From: Rhizomys pruinosus
Lineage: Eukaryota; Chordata; Mammalia; Rodentia; Spalacidae
DNA: 64,000 nt
Assembly (NCBI GenBank): GCA_009823505.1
Contig: VZQC01005680.1
Location: 8,496,968 to 8,560,967 of the forward strand
Direction of reading: 5' to 3'
Part shown: in pieces, positions 12,303 to 23,699 of the stretch
How the letters are laid out: the number at the start of each line of letters is the position of its first letter
Position numbering within the stretch: position 1 is the stretch's first letter
The notes under the pieces: model-generated
Told to the model about the DNA's origin: nothing
The model's database searches: none
The model's input: the letters and a program-made list of their open reading frames with translations, nothing else
Made by a program: the position numbers and the translations under genes

Positions 12303-13055
12303 TAGTTTACGTATGTTATTCTAGTCTATGTATGTTATTCTAGTCTATGGATGTTGTTGTAGTCTATGTTTGTTATTGTAGTCTATGTATGTTATTGTAG
12401 TCTATGGGTGTTATTGTAGTCTATGGGTGTTATTGTAGTCTATGTGTCTTATTGTAGTCTATGTGTGTTATTGTAGTCTATGCATGTTATTGTAGTCTAT
12501 GTATGTTATTGTAGTCTGTGTGTTATTGTAGTCTATGTGTGTTATTGTAGTCTATGTGTGTTATTGTAATCTATGTGTGTTACTGTAGTCTATGTGTGTT
12601 ATTGTAGACCTTGTATGCTATTATAGTCTATGTGTGTTATTGTACTCTCTGTGTTTTATTGTAATCTGTGTATGTTATTGTAGTCTGTGTGTTATTGTAG
12701 TCTATGTATGTTATTGTAGTCTACGTGTGTTATTGTAGTCTATGTGTGTTACTGTAGTCTATGTATGTTATTGTAGTCTATGTATGTTATTGTAGTCTGT
12801 GTATGTTATTGTAGTCTTTGTATGTTATTCCAGTGTATGTAAGTTATTGCAGTCTATGTGTGTTACTGTAGTCTATGTATGTTATTGTAGTCTATGTGTG
12901 TTATTGTAGTCTATGTATATTATTGTAGTGTATGTATGTTATTTTAGTCTATGTATGTTATTGTAGTCTATGTATGTTATTGTAGTCTATGTATGTTATT
13001 GTAGTCTTTGTATGTTATTCTAGTCTATGTATGTTATTGTTGTCTATGGATGTTA
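12303..13055. repeat. Minisatellite, 19-bp unit, about 39 copies
   Basis: The unit TATTGTAGTCTATGTATGT recurs almost without break for 750 bp. Variants include a 17-bp form (GTCTGTGTGTTATTGTA) and single-base changes. It begins exactly at the truncated end of the antisense L1. Confidence 0.95.
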
Positions 13056-13685
13056 ATGTCCCAGCCAAGAAATCATTTGAGACTCACGTTAATGGAGCTT
13101 TTCTTGTAAATGTTTAGTAGAAGAAAAGGTTTAGATTTTACGTACAAATACCTAATTCAGTTTGGGTTGATTCTATATTTCATTAAAAAAAAGTCTGTGA
13201 TTTCTCAAACTGAGATCCAGAATTTCATCCTGTGAATGGCTGAAGTGAAATGTAAATTGAATCTCCACACTCACAGGTATCAGTGATTAAAGTTACACCA
13301 CAAACAGGGAAGAATCAGGTTTCTAAAAGGTGCAGTAAAAGTTGGTGACACACCCTGATGAAGCAGGAGATACTGAACTTCTCATTCTGAGAAGTTTTCT
13401 GGCTGGAGATAAATGTTTCAGCCCATCTGATGAAATCAGCAGTGCATTTCCTTACAAAATGGTGATTGTGCTTACTTATTTGGATGCCATGTGAGGAACT
13501 GCCCTCTGATAAGTTTTTCCTGCATTTGGCATCCTATATAAATTCTAGTTTCATGATTCAGCTAGAAAAATGAAGTGTGGAAATAGAACCCTGCCTATTA
13601 ACTACTGGAAACCTAAGTAGCTAGTTTGTTTACATTGTAAGTTTCAACACATTTCTTTGTGGCTTGTGCTGCCCATGAGACACAG
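13056..13685. other. Unassigned sequence between minisatellite and microsatellite
   Basis: Unique-looking sequence downstream of Defb1. No gene is supported. Confidence 0.5.
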
Positions 13686-13738
13686 AATATTATATTACAT
13701 TATATTATATTATATTATATTATATTATATTATATTAC
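13686..13738. repeat. (ATTAT)n pentanucleotide microsatellite
   Basis: About ten units of TATAT/ATTAT. Confidence 0.85.
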
Positions 13739-13757
13739 CCACCAGTCCTTTGGTCAT

Positions 13758-14117
13758 TGTGGTGGTTTGAATGAGTGTCCCCCATAGGCTGTAAGTATTC
13801 AGACATTTGTCTCCAGTTGGTGGCACTGTTTTTGGAGGTCTTAGAAGGTGTGGCCGTGCCTCAGGAAGTACACTATTGGGGGCAGGCTTAGTGAGTTTAA
13901 CAAGCCTCATGGACTCCAGTCGCCCTCTCTCTGCTTCCTGTGCTCTTTGTGAGATGTGACCCTCGGCTTGCTGCTCCAGATCCAGCCGCCATGCCTCCCA
14001 CCACAATGGACTCTAATTCCCTGGAACCGTCAATCGTAAACTCAAATTAACTCTTCCTTTTATAAGTTCCTTGGTCATGGTGTTTTATCGCAGCAACAGA
14101 AAAGTGACTAATACAGT
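13758..14117. mobile_element. URR1-like rodent interspersed repeat (possible hAT-Charlie MITE)
   Basis: GTGGTGGTTTGAATGAGTGT at the left, GGAGGT...AGGTGTGGCC inside, and TATAAGTTCCTTGGTCATGG then AGCAACAGAAAAGTGACTAA at the right match my memory of rodent URR1-type repeats. The class assignment is tentative. No transposase is encoded. Confidence 0.55.
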
Positions 14118-14300
14118 CATCAAAATGCAAAACAACTCAACATCAGTGTGTAGAGTGTTACACACTTGGAACAGCATGATTACCTCCTCTATTGAACAGA
14201 CATAACCTGTGCTAAGAAGCAACAGCTGAGTCGGTGCTTTGATTAGCAACTGATATGTTTCCAGAAGAAGCAGAGGATGATGATATATAAAACCTGATGT

Positions 14301-14553
14301 GGGGGCTGGAGAGATAGCCTAGCGGTTAAGAGCGCCAACTGCTCTTGCAGAGGACCCGGGTTCAATCCCCAGCACCCACATGGCGGCTAAGAACCGTCTG
14401 TAACTCCAATCCCAGGAGAACTCCAGTTCCAGGGGAATCCGACACCCTCTTCTGACCTCTGAGGCATTGCACGACACGGGTGCACAGACCTGCATGCAGA
14501 CAGTACATTCATACACATAGAAGAAAACAAATTAAAAACAAATAAAAATAAAA
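14301..14553 (+). mobile_element. B2 SINE, young subfamily
   Basis: Full length, with the 17-bp internal duplication. Flanked by a perfect 14-bp duplication ATAAAACCTGATGT (14287-14300 and 14554-14567). Confidence 0.92.
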
Positions 14554-14567
14554 ATAAAACCTGATGT

Positions 14568-15480
14568 TTCCCATATTAAACGATTTTAGCAGGAGTTCAC
14601 ATCTTCCCTGCTTCTCACCCTACTCTTGGTGTCTGTGTGCTGAACTTCTTCGGCTCGTCTGAAGGAGCTTACTACATCAGTGGAAATGGTTTATCTGAAA
14701 TCAGATCTGAGCATGCCATGAAAGGCCAAGGTACCTAAAGGGGAGAGGTCCCTTTCTTTCTCAGAGTAGAATTATTCTACTTTGCTGCTTATTTTTTTAG
14801 ACTGAGAAAGAGATTTAATGCACCTAAGCTAAACCACTGTGTACAGATCACTGAGAGTGCCTAAGTGCTGTCAATGCTATCCACCATTTTGATGCCAGTT
14901 TAGGAAAACTACAGCATCATTTATTTGTGTAATCAGGAGATCCTCTACTCAATGATGTGTGAAAACACAGTAAAAAGTACATGAAAAGCAGATGTGGCCA
15001 GTTCTAACAAAGGTTTATGAGTGTAGCTGGGATCTTAATTTTGACTGAATAAAATAAAATGATGATCCAAAAAACCCAGGTATTGTCTCTCGCCAATGAA
15101 ACTTTGGGAGGGTAATTTATGTTTATAAATGAGCTTCTAGTACTAAGCTTAATCCATCTTCTTCTCAAAGCACTGTAAGAAGAATCAGCAGCCCTTGGAC
15201 AGGAGAAGAACCTAATGGAACTACCCGCTGAGACTATGGCAGAGGAATCAGGAAGCTGTGTTCATTCTTCACAGTCCCTTGTTCCCCATCTACATTGGGC
15301 ACCTGTGGTTTGGTGGTGAAATCAAGTAAATGTGATATCACTCAGATGATGCCCATCGTTACTCAGAATGAGTCAGGCCTTGTGGATTTTCCCACCTCCT
15401 CTTCCAGGCCCTGTAACCAACCATACAATCATTTCACCACTTCTAAACTGATATACATAAGACACTTTTTCATCAGAAGT
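14568..15480. other. 3' flank of Defb1
   Basis: Unique-looking sequence between a B2 and the Defb1 polyadenylation site. No coding exon is seen. Confidence 0.5.
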
Positions 15481-15502
15481 AGGTATGCTTCAAAAAGTTT
15501 CC

Positions 15503-15508
15503 TTTATT
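15503..15508 (-). terminator. Defb1: Defb1 polyadenylation signal
   Basis: AATAAA on the minus strand lies 57 bp after the Defb1 stop codon. Cleavage would be expected near 15480-15490. The short 3' UTR is typical of beta-defensins. Confidence 0.7.
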
Positions 15509-15564
15509 AAATACTGGTTCTCCATCCTTCTCTTGGTCTTCCTTGTTCCTTCTTTCAATCACCA

Positions 15565-15713
15565 TCATCTTATACAGCAGTGGGGCTTCTCTGGTTCACA
15601 GCTGCCCTGCAGTTTGGTATTGGAAGGGCAGCTGGAGTAGAGACAGAATCCTCCTTTTTTGAGGCATTGGTACTGCTTACTTCTGGTTCCAAGATATGTT
15701 AGTGAACCATCAG
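15565..15713 (-). CDS. Defb1: Defb1 exon 2 (mature beta-defensin 1)
   Basis: This is the second and last coding exon of beta-defensin 1, a secreted cationic antimicrobial peptide of epithelia. It follows a polypyrimidine tract and a TTACAG acceptor on the minus strand, is entered in phase 1, and ends at TGA (15567-15565). Joined to exon 1 it gives 69 residues, the length of mouse Defb1. Cysteines fall at residues 37, 44, 49, 59, 66 and 67, the exact C-x6-C-x4-C-x9-C-x6-CC pattern, with the family GGFC motif at 41-44. The stretch SSCPSNTKLQG matches what I recall of rodent Defb1, so orthology is strong. The predicted mature part has seven Lys/Arg against three Asp/Glu, about +4. No frameshift or stop is seen. 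The reading frame stays open a little upstream of the acceptor, but that part is intron. Confidence 0.93.
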
Positions 15714-15990
15714 CTGTAAGAGAAGAAATGCCCTTTAGACTTTGGGCTGCAGCTCCAAAGATTTGGGTCATTTGGTAAATGCAAAAAGACAGCATGGTAA
15801 AACAGAAAATTTGTCTTCCAAGCAGTGGTCTATGGGGCTGCTAATGAAATCACACTTGTGTAGAGGCCACTTATCAAAGATGTGCCTCAGGGATCTGAGT
15901 GGGTTTCTCTGTTGAACAAATTTCAGGTGTATGGTGAGCTCAGAATTCTCCCTAATGAATTCCTGCTATGTCTTAAGAATCCAGACTCCT

Positions 15991-16255
15991 GGGTCTGGAG
16001 AGATGGCCTAGCGGTTAAGCGCTGACTGCTCTTGCAGAGGACCCGGGTTCGATCCTCAGCATCTACATGGCGGCTGAGAACCATCTGTAACTCCAATTCA
16101 AGAACTCCAGTTCCAGGGGGAATCCAACACCCTCTTCTGACCTCCGCAGCATTGCATGACACGGGTGCACAGACCTACATGCAGACAGTACATTTATACA
16201 CATAAAAATAAATAAGTAAAATTTAAAAAATCATTCTTTAAAAAGAAAAAAAAAA
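15991..16255 (+). mobile_element. B2 SINE in Defb1 intron
   Basis: Starts at GGGTCTGGAGAGATGGCC and ends in an A-rich tail. Imperfect flanking duplication (AAGAATCCAGACTCCT and AAGAATACAGTTCCT). The internal duplication is partly deleted. Confidence 0.88.
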
Positions 16256-18615
16256 GAATACAGTTCCTGTCCTGTTTCCAAAATGCTCCTGGGGGTACCA
16301 CATCCTGAGCTCTCTGAGAATTGCCTGGCCTCAAGGCAATTCTGCTCCTTCTGACTTGAGACTCAGTTTTCTGCCTTCTCCAACACCATTTCCACCAAAT
16401 CCTATAATCACTCCTTAATGTTAGGTGAATTTATAGCTACCCTATGAAGACTTTTGTAACTTTTTGAAACTGGAATTTATTCTGCCTTTTACTGGGTAGC
16501 ACAGAATATCATAGTTGGAAAATATCATGGATTAGTCCTCAAAAGTATCCAGTATGGATCAAAAATGTCCTGTGATATCTTCAGTAAGTGACTATTAATC
16601 TTCCATTCTGTCAGACTCTGCTGGTAAGTGCAATAGGCTGCCTCATCTCTGAAAATTCTTGCATGGCAGCAAATTTCATAGTAGCCCAGGCTGGAAGTTT
16701 CCAGATAATTTACTTTGAATGCACTTGTTATGCTGGATCCTAACATCATAAGACCCATGTCCTTTTAAGAAGAGATTAAGACATAAACATATGCAGAGGA
16801 AACTTGAGGCAGGGAGAATGTGGTTATTCAAGTCAATACCAGAAATCTTAAGAGAAGCCAAACCTGTTGTCCCCATGGTCTCAGACTTCCAGACTCTAGA
16901 AGTAAATGGAAGTCAACTCCAGTTTTGTGGGTTTCATTGTGGTTTCCTGGGAGATTCATTTTATTGCATTTTCCATGCTGAGAAAGTGACTCTCAAAGCC
17001 CTGGGTTCATGTTAGAAAGACAGTTTTCATATTGACTGAAATTGTCCTCAAAGTACTTCTACCTAGAATTGGACTAGACACTATTTCAGGAAGTAACTCT
17101 ACTATTAGTCATTTCAGATTTTAAAAACCCTTTCCCTTGTGTAACACATCTCATCATTGCTTAATTTCTTGACCTTCTCAGGTCTGTTCAGTCTACTGTA
17201 GAGAATTTCAAATTTAAAAGAAGAGTTCCTAAAATAGAAGTCAGGGAATATTTATAAAGTACATTATGTGTGCCTCTGTAACCAAGAACAAAAGAAACTT
17301 CAATATTCTTGTTCATTTAGGGTCAGTCGTATCCAGGAACTAGACACTCACATAACATGAATGTTATAATTGCATCCTTGGGCACAGCTTCCCACTTCAG
17401 TAGTAATTCTATCAGTTTGGACCAGGGGAAGATATCAACAATCTTACCAACTATAACACCATGGCTAGCCAGCAGAGGAGGAACCGTCTTGTATTGTGTA
17501 GAGGGTCTCCAGAACATCCCTGACAAACAACTTGAAGGGCCTTAGCTGCTCTATCAATGGGCCATTTAGTTGCATACCAGTGGTTTCTGGAAGCAAAAAG
17601 ATCCCCTATTTATGGTAACTTCAATTTAATTATTCTACATTTATTTTGTATAAATGTATAAAGATATACATAGTTTGTAAAATAGTAGAATTCCTGCTTT
17701 TTCAAACATACTTCGGGTTAATTAGTTATCAGTCCCAGACCCCCTCCTGTACTGGGCTCTATTCTTCTCCCCACCTAACCCTCCCTCTTCATTATTTCCC
17801 TTTATCCCTTCATTTAACCTGTGTTCTATCAAATATCCCTTAAAAATTTTAAAGGGGTTCCATCCCTACTCTTTCCTTCTTTCCTGGTAATAGACCAGAA
17901 AACAGGCAAGAGGAACCTTTGAGATTAATTTATTCTACTCTTCTTAGTGTTCATAGCCATAGTGAAGTAGGAAGAGGGGTCTCTTGACTCTAACCTCAAC
18001 TTCCATTCTACCTTTCCACACAGTTGGTTAAATAATTGCTAGTGATATTTCACAAGAACTAACTTCTGTGATATGAGTGAGAGCAATCATATATGAGTAC
18101 TGGTGTTGGGGATTGGGACTAAAATCTCAACTGCTTTGTCAATGAAAGCAGGGTCACTCAGTGTTCCTTACTTGACATCCCAGTACAGAAGACAGTTAAA
18201 ATGTGAAAGTGTTTAGAAAGCATAAATATCCATGCATCCCTTATTCTTTAAAAAAAAGGTCCATATAGTATATATATTGTACATATATTATCTATTTCCT
18301 TCTTTTGTCCTGGTGCTGAATAGGAAGAAAATAACACAAGTTATAGCAAGATAACCAAGGAGATGACTGAGGATTGAGTGTTTTCTACACCTCCAGACTC
18401 TGATACTCCCAAGTACCATTATGATGTCCTATCATTGCCCACATTTACCATGGAAGGACACATAATGTATAAGAAAATGTTCACCTAAATGGTTCACAGA
18501 CTCAGCTCATGAGATTATCTACTATTACTGCATTGCTGGACTGTATGTGTAGGTGTAGGTATTCTTTTAGCAGAAGCTCTTAAGAATAGTACCAAACAGA
18601 CAAAACCCTGACCCC
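16256..18615. other. Defb1 intron, unique part
   Basis: Mostly non-repetitive intronic sequence. Short open frames occur (for example 16525-16758 minus and 17323-17526 minus) but none has codon or domain support. Confidence 0.5.
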
Positions 18616-18619
18616 TGCT

Positions 18620-18970
18620 GTTATTTTAACAGACCTGTGAAAGCCTGGACTGTCCTTTGATCTCTCAGGAAAGAACTTTGATCTGGAATATAGCCTCAGG
18701 TTCTCTGGTCCCAATTACTTGCCCCAGCCCCCAATTGTGTGTACATGTCCTGGCACATACCTGGGTTAGTATAAAAGCCTTGAGTTCCAACATTAAACTT
18801 GAGTCTTCCCGTCTCTCTCTTTGAGTCCATTTCTTCCCACGGGTAAACTCCCACAGTCCCCCTCCCCTCTCCTTGCCAGGAGCTAAGCCTAGAGATTGTC
18901 TGCCTGCAGGCAGGAGACAGCCTTGAAGCTTGAAGTCCTGTAGAACTGCCAGCCAGCTCAAAGAGAGAAG
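18620..18970 (+). mobile_element. Possible solo endogenous-retrovirus LTR
   Basis: TATAAAAGCC at 18770-18779 is followed about 20 bp later by an ATTAAA signal and a C/T-rich block, an arrangement typical of U3-R-U5 in rodent ERVK-type LTRs. No primer-binding site or gag/pol sequence follows. Ends are not defined and no duplication was confirmed. Confidence 0.4.
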
Positions 18971-19235
18971 AAAGTCTTGTGGATTGAGGCCACATGGGAC
19001 TAAAGGACTATCAGAGGATTAGTAAACTACCAGCATGTATGCAGAGAAACTCAGGAATTCAGCCCAGGAGCAGTCATGTGGAGGTTAGAGATAAAATTAC
19101 TCAAATTCCCCTTTCATTCATATTAAATTAACTACAAGATTGTGCAAAAATGGAAGCACACATTACAATGTAGAGAGGGTGAGAAATAAAGACATAATGA
19201 TTCCAGACAAGGAATTCAGAATTCATAATTGCATC

Positions 19236-19430
19236 ATTTTTTTTTTTTACTGATGAGTAGAACTTCATTGTGTAAATGTACCATATTTTCATTATCCATT
19301 TGTCAGTTTTGGAACATTTAGGTTCTTTTCATTTCTTAGCTATTGTGAAGATGGCAGCAACAAAAATGGATGTGTAGTTAATTTTACAGTATAATGAGTC
19401 CATTGGATATATGCCAAGGACTTTTTTAAC
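19236..19430 (-). mobile_element. Old L1 ORF2 3' fragment, antisense
   Basis: ACCATATTTTCATTATCCAT and the following block align in reverse with the end of ORF2 (compare 9200-9370). Confidence 0.6.
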
Positions 19431-19980
19431 TCAAACTATCAAGCTAAATGAACCTACCATATTACACAGATATATCACTCCTTGGCATGCATATGATTAA
19501 TTTTTATACTACATTCTGAATTCCTTGTCTGATAATCAACTTTCAGTACCTTTGCATTCACCTGTGGAAGAGCAATGAACTTTGAAATCAGTATGCCTTT
19601 ATAATCTGTGTATGTACCTCAACATATTACGAACATGAGAATGGGGAACTTAGTATATTCAAAGAAATTACAAGCATCAAAGCAAAAATACCATTTAATA
19701 AAGAACCATTTGAATGTTTATTTGACTAAAGAACAATGAAGAAATATCATAAAATATTATGATAATGATGCTTTTAAAATATATCCAAGTCTGAGAGATT
19801 CTGAAGAATCTGGTTTGACCTTGTCTGGGACTGACTTATGCATGACATCACCTTGTTCTAGAGAGCACTAAATTGGGTGGAGGCAACAAGGGGTCATAGG
19901 AATAGGGGAGGGGTTCTATCTATTTTCTAATTTTATATTGTATAAAAATCATAAAATTTCAATTAAAAAGCAATAAAAAT
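19431..19980. other. Unassigned Defb1 intron sequence
   Basis: A/T-rich, possibly an old L1 3' end near 19790-19960. No gene. Confidence 0.4.
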
Positions 19981-19984
19981 AGAA

Positions 19985-21660
19985 ATGAGAAAACCCAAAA
20001 TGAAAAGAAATTGGACAAAACACTAGGAAGTGGAAGACCTTCTATCCTCATTGAACTTAAGAATTAGTGGCAATATTGTCATATTATTAAAAGAAATCTA
20101 CACATGTAATGCAGTTCCTATTAAAATTTCAAGGACATAGTTCAATGACTAGTATAAACTGTTTTAATTTACTAGCAATGCCCAAATACCACAAATAGCT
20201 AAGTAAATGATAATAAGAAAAATGATGGAGTTATTGCAATATGTGATTTCAAATTAAAGTACACAGGCATAGTGACAAAAACTGCACATCAGTGCAATAA
20301 AATTCACATATAGAAAAGAACAGATGACACAGAAATGAACCCACTCAACTACAGTCACCTAAGTTGTGACATAGGAATGAAAACAATACATAGAGGAGAC
20401 AGTCCAACAAAAAGTGCTGGGAAACGAGATGTCCACACACAGATGGGTGAATTACATCCCTCTCTCCGCCAGCATAATAATAATAAAAAAATAAACACTT
20501 CATTCTAGCTCTTACGTTACAGCTGGAAACTGAGAAAAGATAGAGTAAAAGTGGACAATTCTTTAAGACCATTTTTAAAAGAATCTGGAAGCTCAGAAAC
20601 ACTGGCAAGAAGTTACCATAAGAATATATGAAATTCAACAGCTTCTTAAGAAAAACTATCATAAGAATTCTGAGATAATCTACAAGACAAAGGAAACCTT
20701 AGCCAAGTATCCTTGTGGGAGTCAATTAAGATCTGGAATTTATAAAGCATGCAAAAAGTGAAATACTGCCTATCAAACCCTACTGTCATTTGATATACTT
20801 ATCTAGTAGAAAGTCCAAAGTAGAAGTACATTGAGATTCCATTTCACCCAAGTCAGAGTGACTATCATTAAGAAAACAAGACAAGAGCTGCAGAAGTGTT
20901 TCAGTGGTTAAGGGCACTGGCTGCTCCTCTAGAAGAATGAAATTCCATTCACAGCACCCACAAGTGGCAAACAATTGTAGGTAACTCCAGTTCCTGGGGA
21001 TCTGGTGCCCTCTTCTGGCTTTTGGGGTCATTGCCCAAACTAGCCACAGGAAATACATGCAGGAAAGTCATATCCATAAAATAAAAATAATAAATAAACA
21101 TGACAACAAATGGTGAAACAGAAGTGGAAGAAAGGACCGCTTAGACTCTGATTCTGAGAATGTAAACTAGTTCAACCACTGCAGAACTCAGTGTTTTCCT
21201 CACTATACTAAAAATACAATTGCCATGTGATCCTGGAATACCACTGCTGGATATACGCCCAAATGATCTAAATCAACATACAACAGACACACTTGCATAT
21301 CCGTGCTTATTTCGGCACTGTTCTCTGTAGCCAAGACATAACTCAAGCTAAGTGACTACCAGCAGATGGATGGGTAAGCAAGATCAGTACATATATGCAA
21401 TGGAGTTCATTCTCCATAAAGAGAATCTGAATGATGGCTTTTGCAGGAGGGTGGATAGAGCTAGAGGTAATCACATTGAGTGAAAGAAAGAATGAGAAGG
21501 AAAACAATTGCATGTTGTCTATGACATGAGGAATCTAAATTTTAGATGTATGTTTGTACGATATAGAAATAATAGAGGCTGTGCATGGAGGAGGTAGGGG
21601 TCTAAAGGGAGGGATCAAATGGAAGGTGATGGGTGGCAAATATGATGTGTAAGTATGGAA
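19985..21660 (+). mobile_element. Old L1 ORF2 and 3' UTR, sense
   Basis: Diverged L1 with blocks matching the ORF2 C-terminal half, around 20060-20450 (compare 43190-43560) and 21120-21480 (compare 44640-44980). Many stops. Split by a B3/B2-type SINE at 20886-21100. Confidence 0.65.
20886..21100 (+). mobile_element. B3/B2-type SINE, old
   Basis: AGCTGCAGAAGTGTTTCAGTGGTTAAG at the start, then TGGGGATCTGGTGCCCTCTTCTGG. Lacks the 17-bp duplication of the young copies. Confidence 0.65.
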
Positions 21661-22102
21661 ATGCCATAAAATCCCATCATTAACACACTAGAAGTTAATA
21701 ATAATAGTAGTAATAGTAATATTGATACCAGGACACAGTACAGTGGGCTTGCTGAGGTTCTAACCCTGAAGGCCAGCTCCATTCTGAGGACACAAGGGGA
21801 CACTCAGCTGGTCCTGTCCACACTGTCCTCTCTTCTGTGCTCACATGATCCTGAGCAGTTACTAGGGAAGTGGTGTCTTTTCCCTTGGAGACAGCATGAG
21901 CAGCACCTGTCTCTGTGGGAAGCTGGCCTCTCAGTGTGAGGTGCCTTCCTGCAGGTGAAGCAGAAACTCTTCCACATAAGTCATTCCCTCCATGTTCAGG
22001 ACATACGCAGGGGTTAGGGGTGCTGGGAGATGCCTGTACTAGTCCTGAATCTCTGCCCAGCTCAAACCTGTGTTGACCAGGTTACATACAATTTGCAGAT
22101 TT
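21661..22102. other. Defb1 intron, exon-1-proximal part
   Basis: Unique-looking, more G/C-rich sequence. No exon is apparent. Confidence 0.5.
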
Positions 22103-22341
22103 TTTTAAATTTTATTTATTTTTGTATGTGTATGAATGTACTGTCTGCATGTAGGTTTATGCACCCATGTCGTGCAATGCCGCGGAGGTCAGAAGAGGGT
22201 CTCAGATTCCCCTGGAACTGGAGTTCTCCTGGAATTGGAGTTACAGACAGTTCTGAGCCGCCATGTGGGTGCTGGGGGTTGAACCCGGGCACTCTACAAG
22301 AGCAGTCGGTGCTTTTAACTGCTAGGCCATCTCTCCAGCCC
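22103..22341 (-). mobile_element. B2 SINE (antisense to window, same strand as Defb1) in intron
   Basis: Full-length young copy with a 15-bp duplication ACAATTTGCAGATTT (22088-22102 and 22342-22356). It lies only 155 bp from the exon 1 donor and is transcribed with Defb1. Confidence 0.92.
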
Positions 22342-22495
22342 ACAATTTGCAGATTTTAAAGGCCTTTGATGCCAACCACTGAACCTAAGGATGTCCTAAT
22401 GATGCTTCTTCAGGCCCAGAAGGCAGCAATACCCAGCTCTCTCATTCCATTTTCCCAGCTCTGTGGCAGTAGATCTAGCTGGTGCTGTCGCCTAC

Positions 22496-22556
22496 CTTGA
22501 AGCATCTGGGAGAGTAAGAGGGAGAACAGCAGCAGCCAGAGGCAGAAAGTCTTCAT
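22496..22556 (-). CDS. Defb1: Defb1 exon 1 (signal peptide)
   Basis: This is the first coding exon of Defb1. The ATG is at 22556-22554, and 20 codons plus one base are read before the donor G|GTAGGC. The peptide begins MKTFC, continues as a run of Leu/Phe/Trp and ends SQMLQ, a typical defensin signal sequence with the same MKT...SQM frame as mouse and rat Defb1. Phase 1 at the donor matches the exon 2 acceptor and rebuilds Ala21. The start is supported by a TATA box about 95 bp upstream and a 5' UTR of about 70 bp with no upstream ATG. The intron (15714-22495, 6.8 kb) holds two B2 SINEs, a possible solo LTR and several L1 pieces. Confidence 0.9.
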
Positions 22557-22650
22557 GCTGGTTGTAGACTGATCACAGAGGACAGATGACAGAGAGGCAG
22601 ACTCCTGGGAATCTGGGTTGATAGTGGAGCCCAGTAGCAGATTACAGCTA

Positions 22651-22658
22651 TTTTTATA
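22651..22658 (-). promoter_or_regulatory. Defb1: Defb1 TATA box
   Basis: TATAAAAA on the minus strand lies about 95 bp upstream of the Defb1 ATG. This puts the transcription start near 22625-22630 and leaves a 5' UTR of about 70 bp, usual for a defensin gene. The position is inferred from spacing. Confidence 0.7.
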
Positions 22659-23180
22659 AGGAAGTATGAATGTGTCTCCTCATAAGCTGGATGAAGGAGG
22701 TACTGCAATCCAGAAAGATGCTTCAAAACCTCACCCTCCTGACCTTTGTCTTGAAATGCCTCCAACCCTGTGGTCATGCATCTTTCTTGGCTCTGGCTGG
22801 ATCTTGTTCTCATTCTGAGAGCTTTGAAGTGGTGCCGCCTTGGCAGGCTGTTCTGTTTTCCAGGTTACACTGTTTGGACAGGGTGGCCTATTCCAATATC
22901 TCTCTGGGTGCAAGTGCTGTGAGAGGGTTCCTATCATAGCAAGCAGGTGGCTTTCTGTTCCATGTTGATGTTTGCCTGTCCTGTTTAGGTCAGAAAATAA
23001 CCTCTCAATGTGAAAAAGATGCATTATTTCAGGGATGGAATTGGTTTGGTTGGTGGACGCCATGGTCTTGTCATTCTTGCTTGATCAAGCTTTATCCTTG
23101 AGATGCTAACATTGTCTTTCTTCATTGTTTTTCTTCATGGACATAGAGAGATAAGGATGGAAGAAATATATAGAGATGCA
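22659..23180. other. Defb1 upstream region
   Basis: Non-repetitive sequence between the TATA box and the polypurine tract. It probably holds proximal regulatory sites, none of which I can name with confidence. Confidence 0.5.
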
Positions 23181-23196
23181 TGAGAGAAGGTAAAGG

Positions 23197-23285
<89 letters not shown>

Positions 23286-23427
23286 AGGAAGGAAAGAAGG
23301 AAAAAAGAAGAAAGGAAGGAAGGAGAAAAAGAAGGAAGGAAGAAAGGAGAGAAGGAAGGAAGGAAGGAAGGAGAGATGGAAGGAAGGAAGGAAGGAAGGA
23401 AGGAAGGAAGGAAGGAAGGAAGGAAGA
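23180..23427. repeat. Polypurine tract, (GAAA)n then (GGAA)n
   Basis: About 245 bp, almost pure A/G on the plus strand: a perfect (GAAA) run around 23199-23278, then mixed and pure GGAA. It lies about 550 bp upstream of the inferred Defb1 start. Confidence 0.95.
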
Positions 23428-23699
23428 TTGAGAAGGAGTCTTTTCTCTCCTAGTCCAGGTTGATATTTGGCTCTACTCTATAAGTCTGGTTCAAGCCCAG
23501 ATAATATTTCTCTTTGTCAGAGATTCACTTATAGAATACAAAGCCCCCCAAGAAAGCAAGAGCATTGAGAATTCATTCAGTGCCTTCAGTCATTAATTTT
23601 CTACAATCTCCCAGGTGCCAGGGATGAAGCTACTACTGTTAGTCCACTAAGTGCACATAACATCAAACTGCTCTCTAAATTCATATCCCCTACCCATGG

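Noticed and set aside
14319..14516. Recurring 65-residue cysteine-containing frame (MYECTVCMQVCAP...) seen at many positions
   Set aside because: It is the antisense translation of the young B2 SINE, repeated because the SINE is repeated.
16525..16758. Minus-strand frame with a C-C...C pattern faintly like an alpha-defensin exon, inside the Defb1 intron
   Set aside because: The terminal Cys-Cys pair and other conserved positions are missing and no splice site or signal exon is visible. Probably chance.
17323..17545. Open frames on both strands in the Defb1 intron, at first suspected to be a retrocopy fragment
   Set aside because: I could not match either to a known protein, and there is no tail or target-site duplication.
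18665..18995. Two overlapping minus-strand frames of about 99 codons
   Set aside because: They are antisense to the putative LTR, overlap each other and show no domain.
23180..23431. 83-codon Lys/Glu/Arg frame
   Set aside because: Pure translation of the GAAA/GGAA microsatellite.
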